A stretch of DNA of 48,347 bases from Oscillospiraceae bacterium (GCA_902793285.1 CADBCV010000007.1:1-48347), one strand, 5' to 3'; shown: positions 41,350 to 48,250, numbered from the stretch's first letter. Notes: generated from the sequence alone by a model not told the origin. Made by a program: numbers and translations.

Positions 41350-41746
41350 CCACGTAGGGGCCGATGAAGGCATCGGCCCGCAAACCCGCGACCCGGTACA
41401 GGCGTACCGGGATGCGGAAATATCGCCACCTGTCCGTAGGGGCGGATATTATCCGCCCGCGCGGGGAACCCGCGTTTTTTCTCCGCGCCCGGGCGAATGC
41501 GTAAAACCGACATCGTGCCGCCGGGCGGGGCAAGCCGCCGCCCCTACGGATTTCCTCTAACCTCCTTTAGGCAAGGGGGCGTAAATGTTCCCGCATCACC
41601 GTAGGGGCGGATATTATCCGCCCGCGCGGTGGGGGGCATAACGAAAAACCGCCCCGGGCGAATTGGTACAACGATGTACGAATTCGACCGGGGTTTTCCA
41701 GTTTTGTATGCGATACGGCCGGGCGGATGCTATCCGCCCCTACGGC
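41350..41746. repeat. Second cluster of palindromic repeats
   Basis: GTAGGGG units at about 41353, 41435, 41519 (reverse), 41600 and 41718 (reverse). GGTAC-AGGC-GTACC (41395-41408) is the short hairpin type. The stretch 41461-41527 is the reverse complement of 3381-3450 with few differences. The 434 bases between the ABC ATPase and P-loop NTPase genes hold no gene. Confidence 0.85.
41652..41699. terminator. Long hairpin, probable bidirectional terminator
   Basis: CCCCGGGCGAATTGGTACA (41652-41670) pairs, with two mismatches, with TGTACGAATTCGACCGGGG (41675-41693), followed by TTTTCC on the plus strand and by CGGTTTTTCG on the minus strand. It is suited to end the minus-strand NTPase gene as well as rightward transcripts. 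Confidence 0.65.
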
Positions 41747-41767
41747 GTGGCCGCACGTTTCCACCTT

Positions 41768-42727
41768 TTACGCGAAAAGCGCCTCGATATACTCCCCGGT
41801 ATAGGCGCTGAGGGCCGCGAAGTCCATATACGGGCGGTAGACGGTCTCCAGTTTGTCGTGCAGGGCCTTCGCCGCGGAGAGCTCCTCCACCGCGCGCAGG
41901 AGGGCGTCCCGGCTGCGGGCGCGCTCACCCTCCGGCACCGGCAGCGGCGCGGGCGAGGAGAAGAACGCCATGCCGGGCTCCGGCAGCAGCACCGCCTCAA
42001 GCTGCCGCGGCCGCAGGGGACTCGGGCAAAGGATCACGCGCGCGCACTTTTTCCCCGCGCGCCTTGCCGCCTCCTCCAGGACAGAGCTACCGCCACGGAG
42101 ATAATAATGTTGTTTACATAATAAGTTTACCGTCTCGTTCAAGCTGAACAGCCCCTTGCAGCTTATCGCCGAGAGGAAGAGCCGCTCCCGCCGGGCCTCG
42201 CCGGTCCTGTCCGGATAGGCGTCCAGCAGCGCCTGGGCGCGCCCGATCTCCTCCTGCATCACGGCGGCGTCCCGCAGCTCCTCGCTGTGCTCGAGCGCTG
42301 CCGCGGCGGAGAGCAGGCGATAGGCCGTCCCGTAGTGCTCCTTGTATTCCCCATTTAAGGCGAGCGCCCGGCGCCGGTCCTCCTCCCGCAGCGGGAGCCG
42401 GCAGAAACGGCCAAGGTTTACATAATCTGCATCCGCCCCAAACAGCTTCGGCTCCCGGATGTGGGGCGCGGTGCCGTCCACCCAGGCCTGCCCCAGCGCC
42501 GGGATGAGCAGACCGTCAAGCGAGTCCGGATCGCCGGAGCAGAGGATGCTCACGGTGTCAAGACCGCGCGCCTCCGCCGCCGCCCGGATGCTCTTCATGA
42601 AGCCGGATTTCCCGGTGCCCGGGCCGCCCTTGATGATATGCAGAAACTGCGTCTCGTCCGGGAAGCCGTCATAGAGCGAGTAAAAGCCCTGCCCGGAGTT
42701 TGCCGCAAGAAAAAATGTCAGATTCAA
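41768..42727 (-). CDS. P-loop NTPase of unknown function
   Basis: A 319-residue cytoplasmic protein. P-loop HIIKGGPGTGKSGFMKS (about 30-46) follows an opening LTFFLAANSGQGFYSLYDGF that is typical of an uncharacterised clostridial ATPase family (PRK06851-like). No domain beyond the ATPase is recognised. The start is TTG at 42727: an AGGGGG site lies eight bases upstream and the promoter -10 lies just beyond, while in-frame starts further upstream would fall within or before the promoter. Function unknown; the family is mainly found in spore formers. Confidence 0.75.
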   Translation of the reverse strand: MNLTFFLAANSGQGFYSLYDGFPDETQFLHIIKGGPGTGKSGFMKSIRAAAEARGLDTVSILCSGDPDSLDGLLIPALGQAWVDGTAPHIREPKLFGADADYVNLGRFCRLPLREEDRRRALALNGEYKEHYGTAYRLLSAAAALEHSEELRDAAVMQEEIGRAQALLDAYPDRTGEARRERLFLSAISCKGLFSLNETVNLLCKQHYYLRGGSSVLEEAARRAGKKCARVILCPSPLRPRQLEAVLLPEPGMAFFSSPAPLPVPEGERARSRDALLRAVEELSAAKALHDKLETVYRPYMDFAALSAYTGEYIEALFA

Positions 42728-42734
42728 AATGCTT

Positions 42735-42778
42735 CCCCCTTTCTGCTGTATTGTATGCAGAAAGGGGGAGCCTGACAC
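42735..42778 (-). promoter_or_regulatory. Promoter embedded in a 12-bp inverted repeat
   Basis: On the minus strand GTGTCA (42773-42778), 17 bases, TACAAT (42750-42755). The -10 lies exactly in the gap of the perfect inverted repeat CCCCCTTTCTGC (42735-42746) / GCAGAAAGGGGG (42757-42768). One arm also contains the ribosome binding site. It may be an operator or an mRNA-independent DNA site. Confidence 0.55.
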
Positions 42779-42800
42779 TTGATTCAGTTTGGAGTGATAA

Positions 42801-42827
42801 CTTGGCTCTCCCAGAGGGAGAGCCAAG
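42801..42827. repeat. CTTGGCTCTCCC palindrome
   Basis: CTTGGCTCTCCC (42801-42812), loop AGA, GGGAGAGCCAAG (42816-42827). A short member of the repeat type seen at 24897-25170, placed upstream of the P-loop NTPase promoter. Confidence 0.7.
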
Positions 42828-42874
42828 TATTAACGCGGCGAAGCCGCTCCTTAACGCCACACGCCACTCTTCTG

Positions 42875-43390
42875 TTACTCCTGCAGCTCGATCAGGATAA
42901 CCTGCACGTTATTGCGCTCGGCATAGAGGATGGTGTTCATGGTGCCGCCGGGCCTGCCGTCATAGCAGGCGAGCAGGAGCGAGGCGCGGTCCACCATGTA
43001 GCGGTTGCGGCGCATCATGCAGTCCGGCGTGTAGCCGTACTGCAGCACCGTCACCTTGTCGCAGCGGTCAATGAGCCCGTTGTAGCGCCGGCGAAGCGCG
43101 GCCGGCCAGCGCCCCGGCTGTTCGCCGAAGGGGATCGCAGCCTCGAGCGTCACGTCGCCGCAGCGCTCCTTCAGGGCGAGGACGGCCTCGGCAAAATACA
43201 TGTCGCAGCCCATGGCCATGCCGCAGAGAAAGTGCCGGTAGCCGAGCTGATACACGGCCTCGAGCCGCGCCGCAAGCTCCAGCTTGAGCGCCTGGCAGCG
43301 CGGGTCGTCCTCATTCATGCCCCAGGGCAGCTTCATGGGCCTGTGCCCTGTAAAGGTGCAGCAATGCTCTCTGTCCGCCGTGTCCCTCAC
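42875..43390 (-). CDS. SLOG-superfamily protein (DUF1273/YpsA-like)
   Basis: About 171 residues. The domain opens CCTFTGHRPMKLPWG and continues GYRHFLCGMAMGCDMYFAEAVLALK, the DUF1273 hallmark of the nucleotide-binding SLOG (Rossmann-like) fold; VDRASLLLACYDGRPGGTMNTI completes it. B. subtilis YpsA affects cell division; the molecular role is unknown. The start is uncertain. A longer frame from a TTG at 43435 would begin inside the -35 box of a consensus promoter, so I chose GTG at 43390; its own ribosome binding site is poor because GGGAGG abuts it. Confidence 0.8.
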   Translation of the reverse strand: MRDTADREHCCTFTGHRPMKLPWGMNEDDPRCQALKLELAARLEAVYQLGYRHFLCGMAMGCDMYFAEAVLALKERCGDVTLEAAIPFGEQPGRWPAALRRRYNGLIDRCDKVTVLQYGYTPDCMMRRNRYMVDRASLLLACYDGRPGGTMNTILYAERNNVQVILIELQE

Positions 43391-43406
43391 CTCCCGTCGT
43401 GTGCCT

Positions 43407-43435
43407 ATTGTACGCTGCAAATTCCCTCTTGTCAA
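43407..43435 (-). promoter_or_regulatory. Sigma-A promoter of the SLOG gene
   Basis: On the minus strand TTGACA (43430-43435), 17 bases, TACAAT (43407-43412). Its -35 box overlaps by five bases the -35 box of the divergent ribU promoter. Confidence 0.75.
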
Positions 43436-43457
43436 AACCTATCTCGCGTGCTATACT
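43429..43457 (+). promoter_or_regulatory. Sigma-A promoter of the FMN riboswitch-ribU unit
   Basis: TTGTCA (43429-43434), 17 bases, TATACT (43452-43457). Transcription should begin near 43464, right at the riboswitch. Confidence 0.75.
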
Positions 43458-43464
43458 CAGGCTG

Positions 43465-43569
43465 TCTTCAGGGCAGGGTGTGATTCCCGACCGGCGGTAC
43501 AGTCCGCGAGCCGTTTGGCATGAACCGGTGCGATTCCGGTACCGACAGTAGAGTCTGGATGGAAGAAGA
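43465..43569 (+). ncRNA. FMN riboswitch (RFN element)
   Basis: The conserved blocks appear in order: TCTTCAGGGCAGGGTG (43465), GATTCCCGACCGGCGGTACA, TCCGCGAGCC, GAACCGGTGCGATTCCGGTA, CCGACAGTAGAGTCTGGATG and closing GGAAGAAGA (43561-43569), which pairs with the opening TCTTC. It binds FMN. A terminator follows, so FMN should switch transcription of ribU off. Confidence 0.95.
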
Positions 43570-43570
43570 T

Positions 43571-43632
43571 GTCCCCGTTTTTCGCGGGGGCTCCGTTCGA
43601 TGCCCGAAGAGGATTCTTCGGGTGTTTTTTGT
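43571..43632 (+). terminator. Riboswitch expression platform with terminator
   Basis: GTCCCCG/CGGGGGC (43571-43577 and 43584-43590) is followed by CCCGAAGA-GGAT-TCTTCGGG (43603-43622) and TGTTTTTTG. The second hairpin is a clear intrinsic terminator; its GAAGA/TCTTC sequence could alternatively pair with riboswitch P1 sequences. Confidence 0.8.
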
Positions 43633-43655
43633 TTTTAAATGAAGGAGGCAAATTC

Positions 43656-44384
43656 ATGGAAAATCTCGGCTTTGTCCTGGCCTGTGTCGCTGTGATCGCG
43701 GCGCTCTTTGTGCTCGCGTCCCTCGCGGAAAAGTTTCTCGTGAAGGAGCGAAAGGCCTTCTCCGACACGCATTACATCACCTATACCGCCATCTTTGCCT
43801 GCCTCGCGGGGGTTTTGATGTTCATTGAAATCCCCCTCTTTTTCGCCCCCGCCTTTTATAAGATCGACCTGAGCGAGATCCCGGTCCTCATCTGCACCTT
43901 CTATCTCGGCCCTGTGGCGGGCGTCGCGGCGGAGCTCGTGAAGGTCATGGTGAAGCTCCTCCTGAAGGGCACCAGCACTGCCTTCGTGGGGGACTTTGCT
44001 AACTTCGCCGTGGGCTGCTCCTTCGTCCTGCCGGCGAGCATCGTCTACCACGCAAGGCCCGGCAGACGCTCTGCCCTTGTCGGGATGCTCGTCGGCACCC
44101 TCGTCATGACGGTCTTCGGCAGCGCCTTCAACGCGGTCTACCTCCTGCCGAAGTTCGCCGCCCTCTACGGGATGCCCCTGGAGGCCATCGTCGGCATGGG
44201 CACCAAGATAAACCCCGCCATCAAAAGCGTCTCCACCCTGGTCCTCTTTGCCGTCGTGCCCTTCAATCTCCTAAAGGGTGTGGTGGACTCCGCCCTCACC
44301 TTCCTCCTGTATAAGCGCATCTCCCCCATCCTGCACCGAAACGACGAGAAACGGCAGCAGCGAAAGACCGCTAAGGCCGCGTGA
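43656..44384 (+). CDS. ribU: Riboflavin ECF transporter substrate-binding component
   Basis: A 242-residue membrane protein of the ECF S-component type. It takes up riboflavin together with the shared EcfT/EcfA energising module, which is not in this window. Visible: ITYTAIFACLAGVLMFIEIPL, DLSEIPVLICTFYLGPVAGVAAELVK and ALVGMLVGTLVMTVFGSAFNA helices, with the conserved DxSEIP loop. Compared with typical RibU it has an extra N-terminal helix (about 4-24). ATG 43656 has AGGAGG seven bases upstream. The FMN riboswitch in front strongly supports the substrate. Its 3' end overlaps the converging flippase gene by 14 bases. Confidence 0.94.
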   Translation: MENLGFVLACVAVIAALFVLASLAEKFLVKERKAFSDTHYITYTAIFACLAGVLMFIEIPLFFAPAFYKIDLSEIPVLICTFYLGPVAGVAAELVKVMVKLLLKGTSTAFVGDFANFAVGCSFVLPASIVYHARPGRRSALVGMLVGTLVMTVFGSAFNAVYLLPKFAALYGMPLEAIVGMGTKINPAIKSVSTLVLFAVVPFNLLKGVVDSALTFLLYKRISPILHRNDEKRQQRKTAKAA

Positions 44385-45672
44385 CCTTATAAAGCCGCCC
44401 GGCGCTCAGGGCAAAGTTGAATAGCTCCGTCGCGTAGAGGATCATGAGATAGGCATTGATCCCGTAGAGCGGCAGGAGCCGCCAGGTGAGCAGCAGCCCC
44501 AAAAGCGCGTCGAGGATGTTTACCCCCATGCACCAGAGCTGTTCGCCAAGACCCTTGAGACAGCCGTCCACGCTCATGTCGAGATAGGAAAACGGCACGA
44601 GCGGGGCGAGGATGCGGATAAAATGCCCCGCGTCGCGGCTGCCGTAAATGAGCATCCCGAGAGCGTCCGCGCACACAAAGAGAAAGAGCCCCACCGCGAG
44701 GGAGAACAGAAGACTCAGGCGCAGAAGCTCCCTTGTCGTGCGCCGGATGCCGGGGCGGTCGGCCTGCACCTGCGCCGCTGTGAGCTCCGGCACGATGAGC
44801 TCCGACACCGCCGCCATGATGCAGGCCGGGAAGAAGATCACCGGCAGCACCATGCCCTGGATCGTCCCGTAGGAGGCGAGGGCGCGGTTCGCGCTGAGAC
44901 CCGCCGCGCGCAGGCCCCGCGGCACGAGCAGGTGCTGGAGCGTGGTGAGAGCGCTTCGCGCGTAGGCCGAGAGGGCGAGCGGCACCGCGATGTGCAGCAT
45001 CCGGAGCGTGAGCTTCGCGCCCGCCTCCGCCGCGCGGTAGCGCCGCCGGTCCAGGAAGAACGCGAGCGCCATCAAAAGGAGACTCACGACGTCCGCCGCC
45101 ACCCGCGCGAGGGTGACGGCGGCGCAGCTTTTTTCCAGGTTCCCCGCCGGCACGCGCCCGAGGAAAAAGGCCGTCAGCGCGATGCCGAGAAGCTGCTCCA
45201 GAAGGTGCACGAGCGTCGGCTTCCACACGCGCCCGCAGGCGGTGAAGTACCCGGACATGGAGGCGCAGAGGGCGATGCAGGGCATACTGATCGCCGAGAG
45301 GCGCAGCGGGAACACCGTGCGCGCGTCCCCGATCCAGAGAAAGCCGATGGGCTCGGCAAGGAGCCAGAGCAGAGCCGCCGCGAGAAGCCCGAAAAGGCCC
45401 CCGTAGGCAAGGCAGCGGTCCATCGCGCCGCGCACCCCGCCGGGGCGGGAGAGCCCCAGCTCCTCCGCCACGAGTCGTGTGGAGGCAAAGCGGATGCCGG
45501 AGATGGCAAAGGTCGCGCAGAGCCCCGTCACCGAGAGCACAAGCTGATACAGCCCGATCCCGGCCGCGCCGATCCTGCCCGCGAGCCATACCTGGAAAAC
45601 CATCCCGATCGCGCTCATCGTGAGGGAGGACGCCGTCAAAAGCGCCGTATTCAAAACAAGGCCCCGTTTCAT
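44371..45672 (-). CDS. MOP-superfamily flippase, SpoVB/MurJ-like
   Basis: A 433-residue membrane protein with about 12-14 helices of the polysaccharide-export/MATE superfamily. The opening TALLTASSLTMSAIGMVFQVWLAGRIGAAGIGLYQLV is characteristic of SpoVB-type proteins, which affect spore cortex formation in B. subtilis; MurJ-like lipid II flipping is the broader family activity. ATG 45672 has GGGAGG seven bases upstream; a longer frame of 20 more residues lacks a site. The assignment as a spore protein is supported only by the nearby spoVAD/E genes. Confidence 0.85.
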   Translation of the reverse strand: MKRGLVLNTALLTASSLTMSAIGMVFQVWLAGRIGAAGIGLYQLVLSVTGLCATFAISGIRFASTRLVAEELGLSRPGGVRGAMDRCLAYGGLFGLLAAALLWLLAEPIGFLWIGDARTVFPLRLSAISMPCIALCASMSGYFTACGRVWKPTLVHLLEQLLGIALTAFFLGRVPAGNLEKSCAAVTLARVAADVVSLLLMALAFFLDRRRYRAAEAGAKLTLRMLHIAVPLALSAYARSALTTLQHLLVPRGLRAAGLSANRALASYGTIQGMVLPVIFFPACIMAAVSELIVPELTAAQVQADRPGIRRTTRELLRLSLLFSLAVGLFLFVCADALGMLIYGSRDAGHFIRILAPLVPFSYLDMSVDGCLKGLGEQLWCMGVNILDALLGLLLTWRLLPLYGINAYLMILYATELFNFALSAGRLYKVTRP

Positions 45673-45738
45673 GCGCATCCCTCCCACCGCACAGTGTATG
45701 CGCCCGGAGACAAGCGCTTGCCTTCTCCGCAAAAACGC

Positions 45739-45768
45739 TTGAAAAGCGACGCGCCTGCGTGATATACT
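45739..45768 (+). promoter_or_regulatory. Probable promoter of the cytidylate-kinase-like gene
   Basis: TTGAAA (45739-45744), 18 bases, TATACT (45763-45768), about 27 bases before the start codon. Confidence 0.55.
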
Positions 45769-45794
45769 GGAGGCAGGATTGGAGGTCGGGGTTT

Positions 45795-46382
45795 ATGATC
45801 ATCACCATCGGCAGACAGCACGGCAGCAACGGGCATCTCGTGGCGGAGGCTTTAGCCAGGCACTTTCAGATCCCCTGCTACAGCAAGGAGATCGTGGACC
45901 GCACGGCGCGGGACACAAACTTCAGCCATGACATTGTGACCTCTTACGATGAAAAGCGCGTCTCGCCCTTCATCGCGCCGGGCACGCAGTTTTTCGGCAT
46001 GGACGAGTGGTTCCGCCTCAACATGCAGGTGGCCTCGGCGCAGTTTGACTCGATCCGCGCCCTCGCTTCTGAGGGGGACGCCGTCTTCGTCGGCCGCTGC
46101 GCGGACTATGTGCTCCGGGGACGGGAGGACCTTGTGCGCGTTTTCGTCATGGCGGATATGCCCTACCGCATCCGCACCGTCATGGAGCGCAAGAATGTGT
46201 CGGAGGAGCAGGCCAAAAAGCTCATCCGCGAGGTGGACAAGGACCGCGCGAGCTATTACCGCTATTATACCGACCAGATCTGGGGCGACATCGACTGCTA
46301 TGATCTCTGTGTGAACGTAGGGCGCGTCGGCGTCGAGGGCGCGGTGCAGACCATCGCGGGCTATGCCAAAGCCATATCATAA
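45795..46382 (+). CDS. Cytidylate kinase-like family protein
   Basis: A 195-residue P-loop protein: ITIGRQHGSNGHLVAEALA (3-21) is the nucleotide-binding loop of the cytidylate-kinase-like family, and VFVGRCADYVLRG is also typical. Members are common in anaerobic Firmicutes; few have been tested and the substrate may not be CMP. ATG 45795 has GGAGGT eight bases upstream. It is followed by the inverted-repeat element and then spoVAD on the same strand. Confidence 0.85.
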   Translation: MIITIGRQHGSNGHLVAEALARHFQIPCYSKEIVDRTARDTNFSHDIVTSYDEKRVSPFIAPGTQFFGMDEWFRLNMQVASAQFDSIRALASEGDAVFVGRCADYVLRGREDLVRVFVMADMPYRIRTVMERKNVSEEQAKKLIREVDKDRASYYRYYTDQIWGDIDCYDLCVNVGRVGVEGAVQTIAGYAKAIS

Positions 46383-46401
46383 TATTGCATAGTGCCCGGA
46401 A

Positions 46402-46609
46402 AAAGGGCGCGCTGCAAAATGCGAAAACCCGTTATTCCGAACCAGTGACCGATGTCACTTACTACAAGTTCTTGGCGACAAAGGAGCCTTAGAACTTGTG
46501 TATGCTGTGTAGGTGCGGGAATCCGTCTCCTTATAATGGAAAAACGGATTGCCACAACCAATGTGCGCACTGGTTTCGCAATGACGATGCATTTTGCAGC
46601 GCGCCCTTT
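46402..46609. mobile_element. 208-bp element with perfect 21-bp terminal inverted repeats
   Basis: The left end (46402-46422, beginning AAAGGGCGCGCTGC) is an exact reverse complement of the right end (46589-46609). Inside are hairpins AGTGAC-CGAT-GTCACT (46444-46459), AAGTTCT/AGAACTT (46466-46472, 46491-46497) and AATCCGT/ACGGATT (46520-46526, 46544-46550), plus AACCAGTG/CACTGGTT (46440-46447, 46568-46575), which would exclude the first. No coding frame, and no obvious target duplication. It may be a miniature inverted-repeat element or a structured RNA ahead of spoVAD. Confidence 0.5.
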
Positions 46610-46663
46610 GCATTTTAAAACCTTTCCCGCGCATAATAAGCCCAAAAAGAAAGGTGTGGTCTC

Positions 46664-47677
46664 ATGGCAAAACGGATCGGGAAGCGGACGCTCGCGCTGG
46701 AGTCTCGGCCGGGCGTTCTCGCGTATGCGTCGGTGGTCGGCGGGAAGGAGGGGGCGGGCCCCCTGAAAAAAGGCTTTGACGAGGTGTCGCTCGACTCCTA
46801 CTTCGGGCAGGACACCTGGGAGAAGGCGGAGATGACGATGCTCACGCACTGTCTCGACCGCTGCGCGCAGAAGAGCGGGGGCCTCCGCCCGGACGCCATT
46901 CTGGGCGGCGACCTTCTGAACCAGTGCGTGAGCTCCGCCTTCGCCGTCAAGGACCGCAGCACGCCCTATCTGGGGCTCTACGGGGCCTGCTCCACCATGG
47001 CGGAGGGGCTCTCTCTCGCGGCGCTGCTGCTGGACGGCGGCGGCTTTACAAGTCTCATGGCCTTCACAGGCTCCCACTTCTGCGCGGCAGAGCGGCAGTA
47101 CCGCTTCCCGCTGGAGTACGGGGGCCAGCGCACCCCGACCTCCCAGTGGACGGTCACCGGGGCGGGGGCGGTGCTGCTTGCGCGGGAGAGCGGCGCGTTC
47201 GAACTTACCCATGTGACGCCCGGGCGGGTGCTGGACGCCGGCGTCACGGACGCGAACAACATGGGCGCTGCCATGGCCCCCGCCGCCTGTGACACGATCC
47301 TCCGCCACTTTGACGACACGGGCCGGGACTTCTCCGATTACGACGCGGTGTTCACCGGCGATCTCGGCGCCATCGGGCACGACATCCTCCAGGACATGCT
47401 GCAGAAGGAGGGGCTGGACCCGGGGCTCAAGTATATGGACTGCGGGGTGCTGATGTACGATCTTCTGACGCAGGACGTGCACGCGGGCGGCTCCGGCTGC
47501 GGCTGCTCCGCGGCGGTCCTTGCGGCGCACATCCTCCCCGCCATGGAGCGCGGGGTGTGGAAGCGGGTCCTCTTCGCGGGCACCGGGGCGCTCATGTCGC
47601 CCCTGAGCTGCCAGCAGGGGTGCAGCATCCCCGGCGTCTGCCACGCGGCGGCCATCGAAAGGGGGGCGCGGGCATGA
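46664..47677 (+). CDS. spoVAD: Stage V sporulation protein AD
   Basis: A 337-residue thiolase-fold protein that binds dipicolinic acid and takes part in its uptake into the forespore. Conserved stretches: LLNQCVSSAFAVKDRSTPYLGLYGACSTMAEGLSLAA (about 86-122), AERQYRFPLEYGGQRTPTSQWTVTGAGA, VTDANNMGAAMAPAA and HAGGSGCGCSA. Normal family length. ATG 46664 has GAAAGGTG upstream. Its stop overlaps the spoVAE start by four bases. Clostridial operons usually read spoVAC-AD-AE; spoVAC is not upstream here. Expression should depend on the forespore sigma-G, but no clear promoter was seen. Confidence 0.96.
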   Translation: MAKRIGKRTLALESRPGVLAYASVVGGKEGAGPLKKGFDEVSLDSYFGQDTWEKAEMTMLTHCLDRCAQKSGGLRPDAILGGDLLNQCVSSAFAVKDRSTPYLGLYGACSTMAEGLSLAALLLDGGGFTSLMAFTGSHFCAAERQYRFPLEYGGQRTPTSQWTVTGAGAVLLARESGAFELTHVTPGRVLDAGVTDANNMGAAMAPAACDTILRHFDDTGRDFSDYDAVFTGDLGAIGHDILQDMLQKEGLDPGLKYMDCGVLMYDLLTQDVHAGGSGCGCSAAVLAAHILPAMERGVWKRVLFAGTGALMSPLSCQQGCSIPGVCHAAAIERGARA

Positions 47678-48045
47678 GCGTTCTGATCCCCTATCTCAAG
47701 GCATTTGCCGCCGGGGGGCTTCTGTGTCTCATCGGCCAGGTGCTCATCGACTATACGGGCCTTACCCCGGCCCGCATCCTCACGAGCTATGTGGCGGCGG
47801 GGGTGATCCTCGGCGCGTTCGGGCTCTACGGCCCCTTTGCAGCGTGGGCCGGGGCCGGGGCGACGGTCCCGCTCACAGGCTTCGGAAACCTCATCGCCAA
47901 GGGGATGCGCGAAGCGGTGGGGGAGCGTGGTCTCCTCGGCGTCTTCTCCGGCGGTTTCACGGCGGCCGCCGCGGGCCTCGGCGCGGCAGTGCTCGCGGGC
48001 CTTCTCGTGTCGCTGGTCTTCAAATCCAAGGACAAGGACCAGTAG
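47674..48045 (+). CDS. spoVAE: Stage V sporulation protein AE
   Basis: A 123-residue membrane protein with about four helices (LKAFAAGGLLCLIGQVLID, ILTSYVAAGVILGAFGLYG, a Gly-rich third and the C-terminal GLGAAVLAGLLVSLVF), typical of the SpoVAEb type, part of the dipicolinate channel. ATG 47674 overlaps the spoVAD stop (ATGA). In-frame starts further upstream lie within spoVAD. Confidence 0.93.
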   Translation: MSVLIPYLKAFAAGGLLCLIGQVLIDYTGLTPARILTSYVAAGVILGAFGLYGPFAAWAGAGATVPLTGFGNLIAKGMREAVGERGLLGVFSGGFTAAAAGLGAAVLAGLLVSLVFKSKDKDQ

Positions 48046-48065
48046 GGGGAAAATGTTCGTCCACG

Positions 48066-48176
48066 CCGTAGGGGCGGGTATCATCCGCCCGCAGCCTTGC
48101 CGTATCAGAGACGTTGGTATAAACGGGAAACGTGCGTTCATCGCGTAGGGGCGGGCGTCCTCGACCGCCCGCGTGG
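48066..48176 (+). repeat. Two GTAGGGG palindromic units after spoVAE
   Basis: Units at 48067-48095 (stem GGGCGGGT/ATCCGCCC) and 48144-48175 (GGGCGGGCG/CGACCGCCC). No gene lies in 48046-48347. Confidence 0.75.
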
Positions 48177-48200
48177 CGAAAAGAAAAACAACGTAAAAAA

Positions 48201-48236
48201 ATGGGCAAATTCGCATCATTTTACGAATTCGCCCAT
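48201..48236. terminator. Hairpin after spoVAE
   Basis: ATGGGCAAATTCG (48201-48213) pairs with CGAATTCGCCCAT (48224-48236) with one mismatch. Related by its GAATTCGCCC arm to the hairpins at 17300 and 41652. No strong T-run. Confidence 0.45.
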
Positions 48237-48250
48237 GTCATTTCGTTAGT

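Noticed and set aside
43391-43435. Starting the SLOG protein at the TTG at 43435
   Set aside because: That codon lies in the -35 hexamer of the gene's own consensus promoter and would not be in the mRNA.
45693-45701. A perfect sigma-E-like -10 (GCATACACT, minus strand) before the SpoVB/MurJ-like gene
   Set aside because: No sigma-E -35 element at the required 14-15 base distance.
46383-46663. A tRNA or known small RNA gene in the spoVAD upstream gap
   Set aside because: No T-loop (GTTCRA) or acceptor-stem pattern; the pairings do not match a class I recognise.
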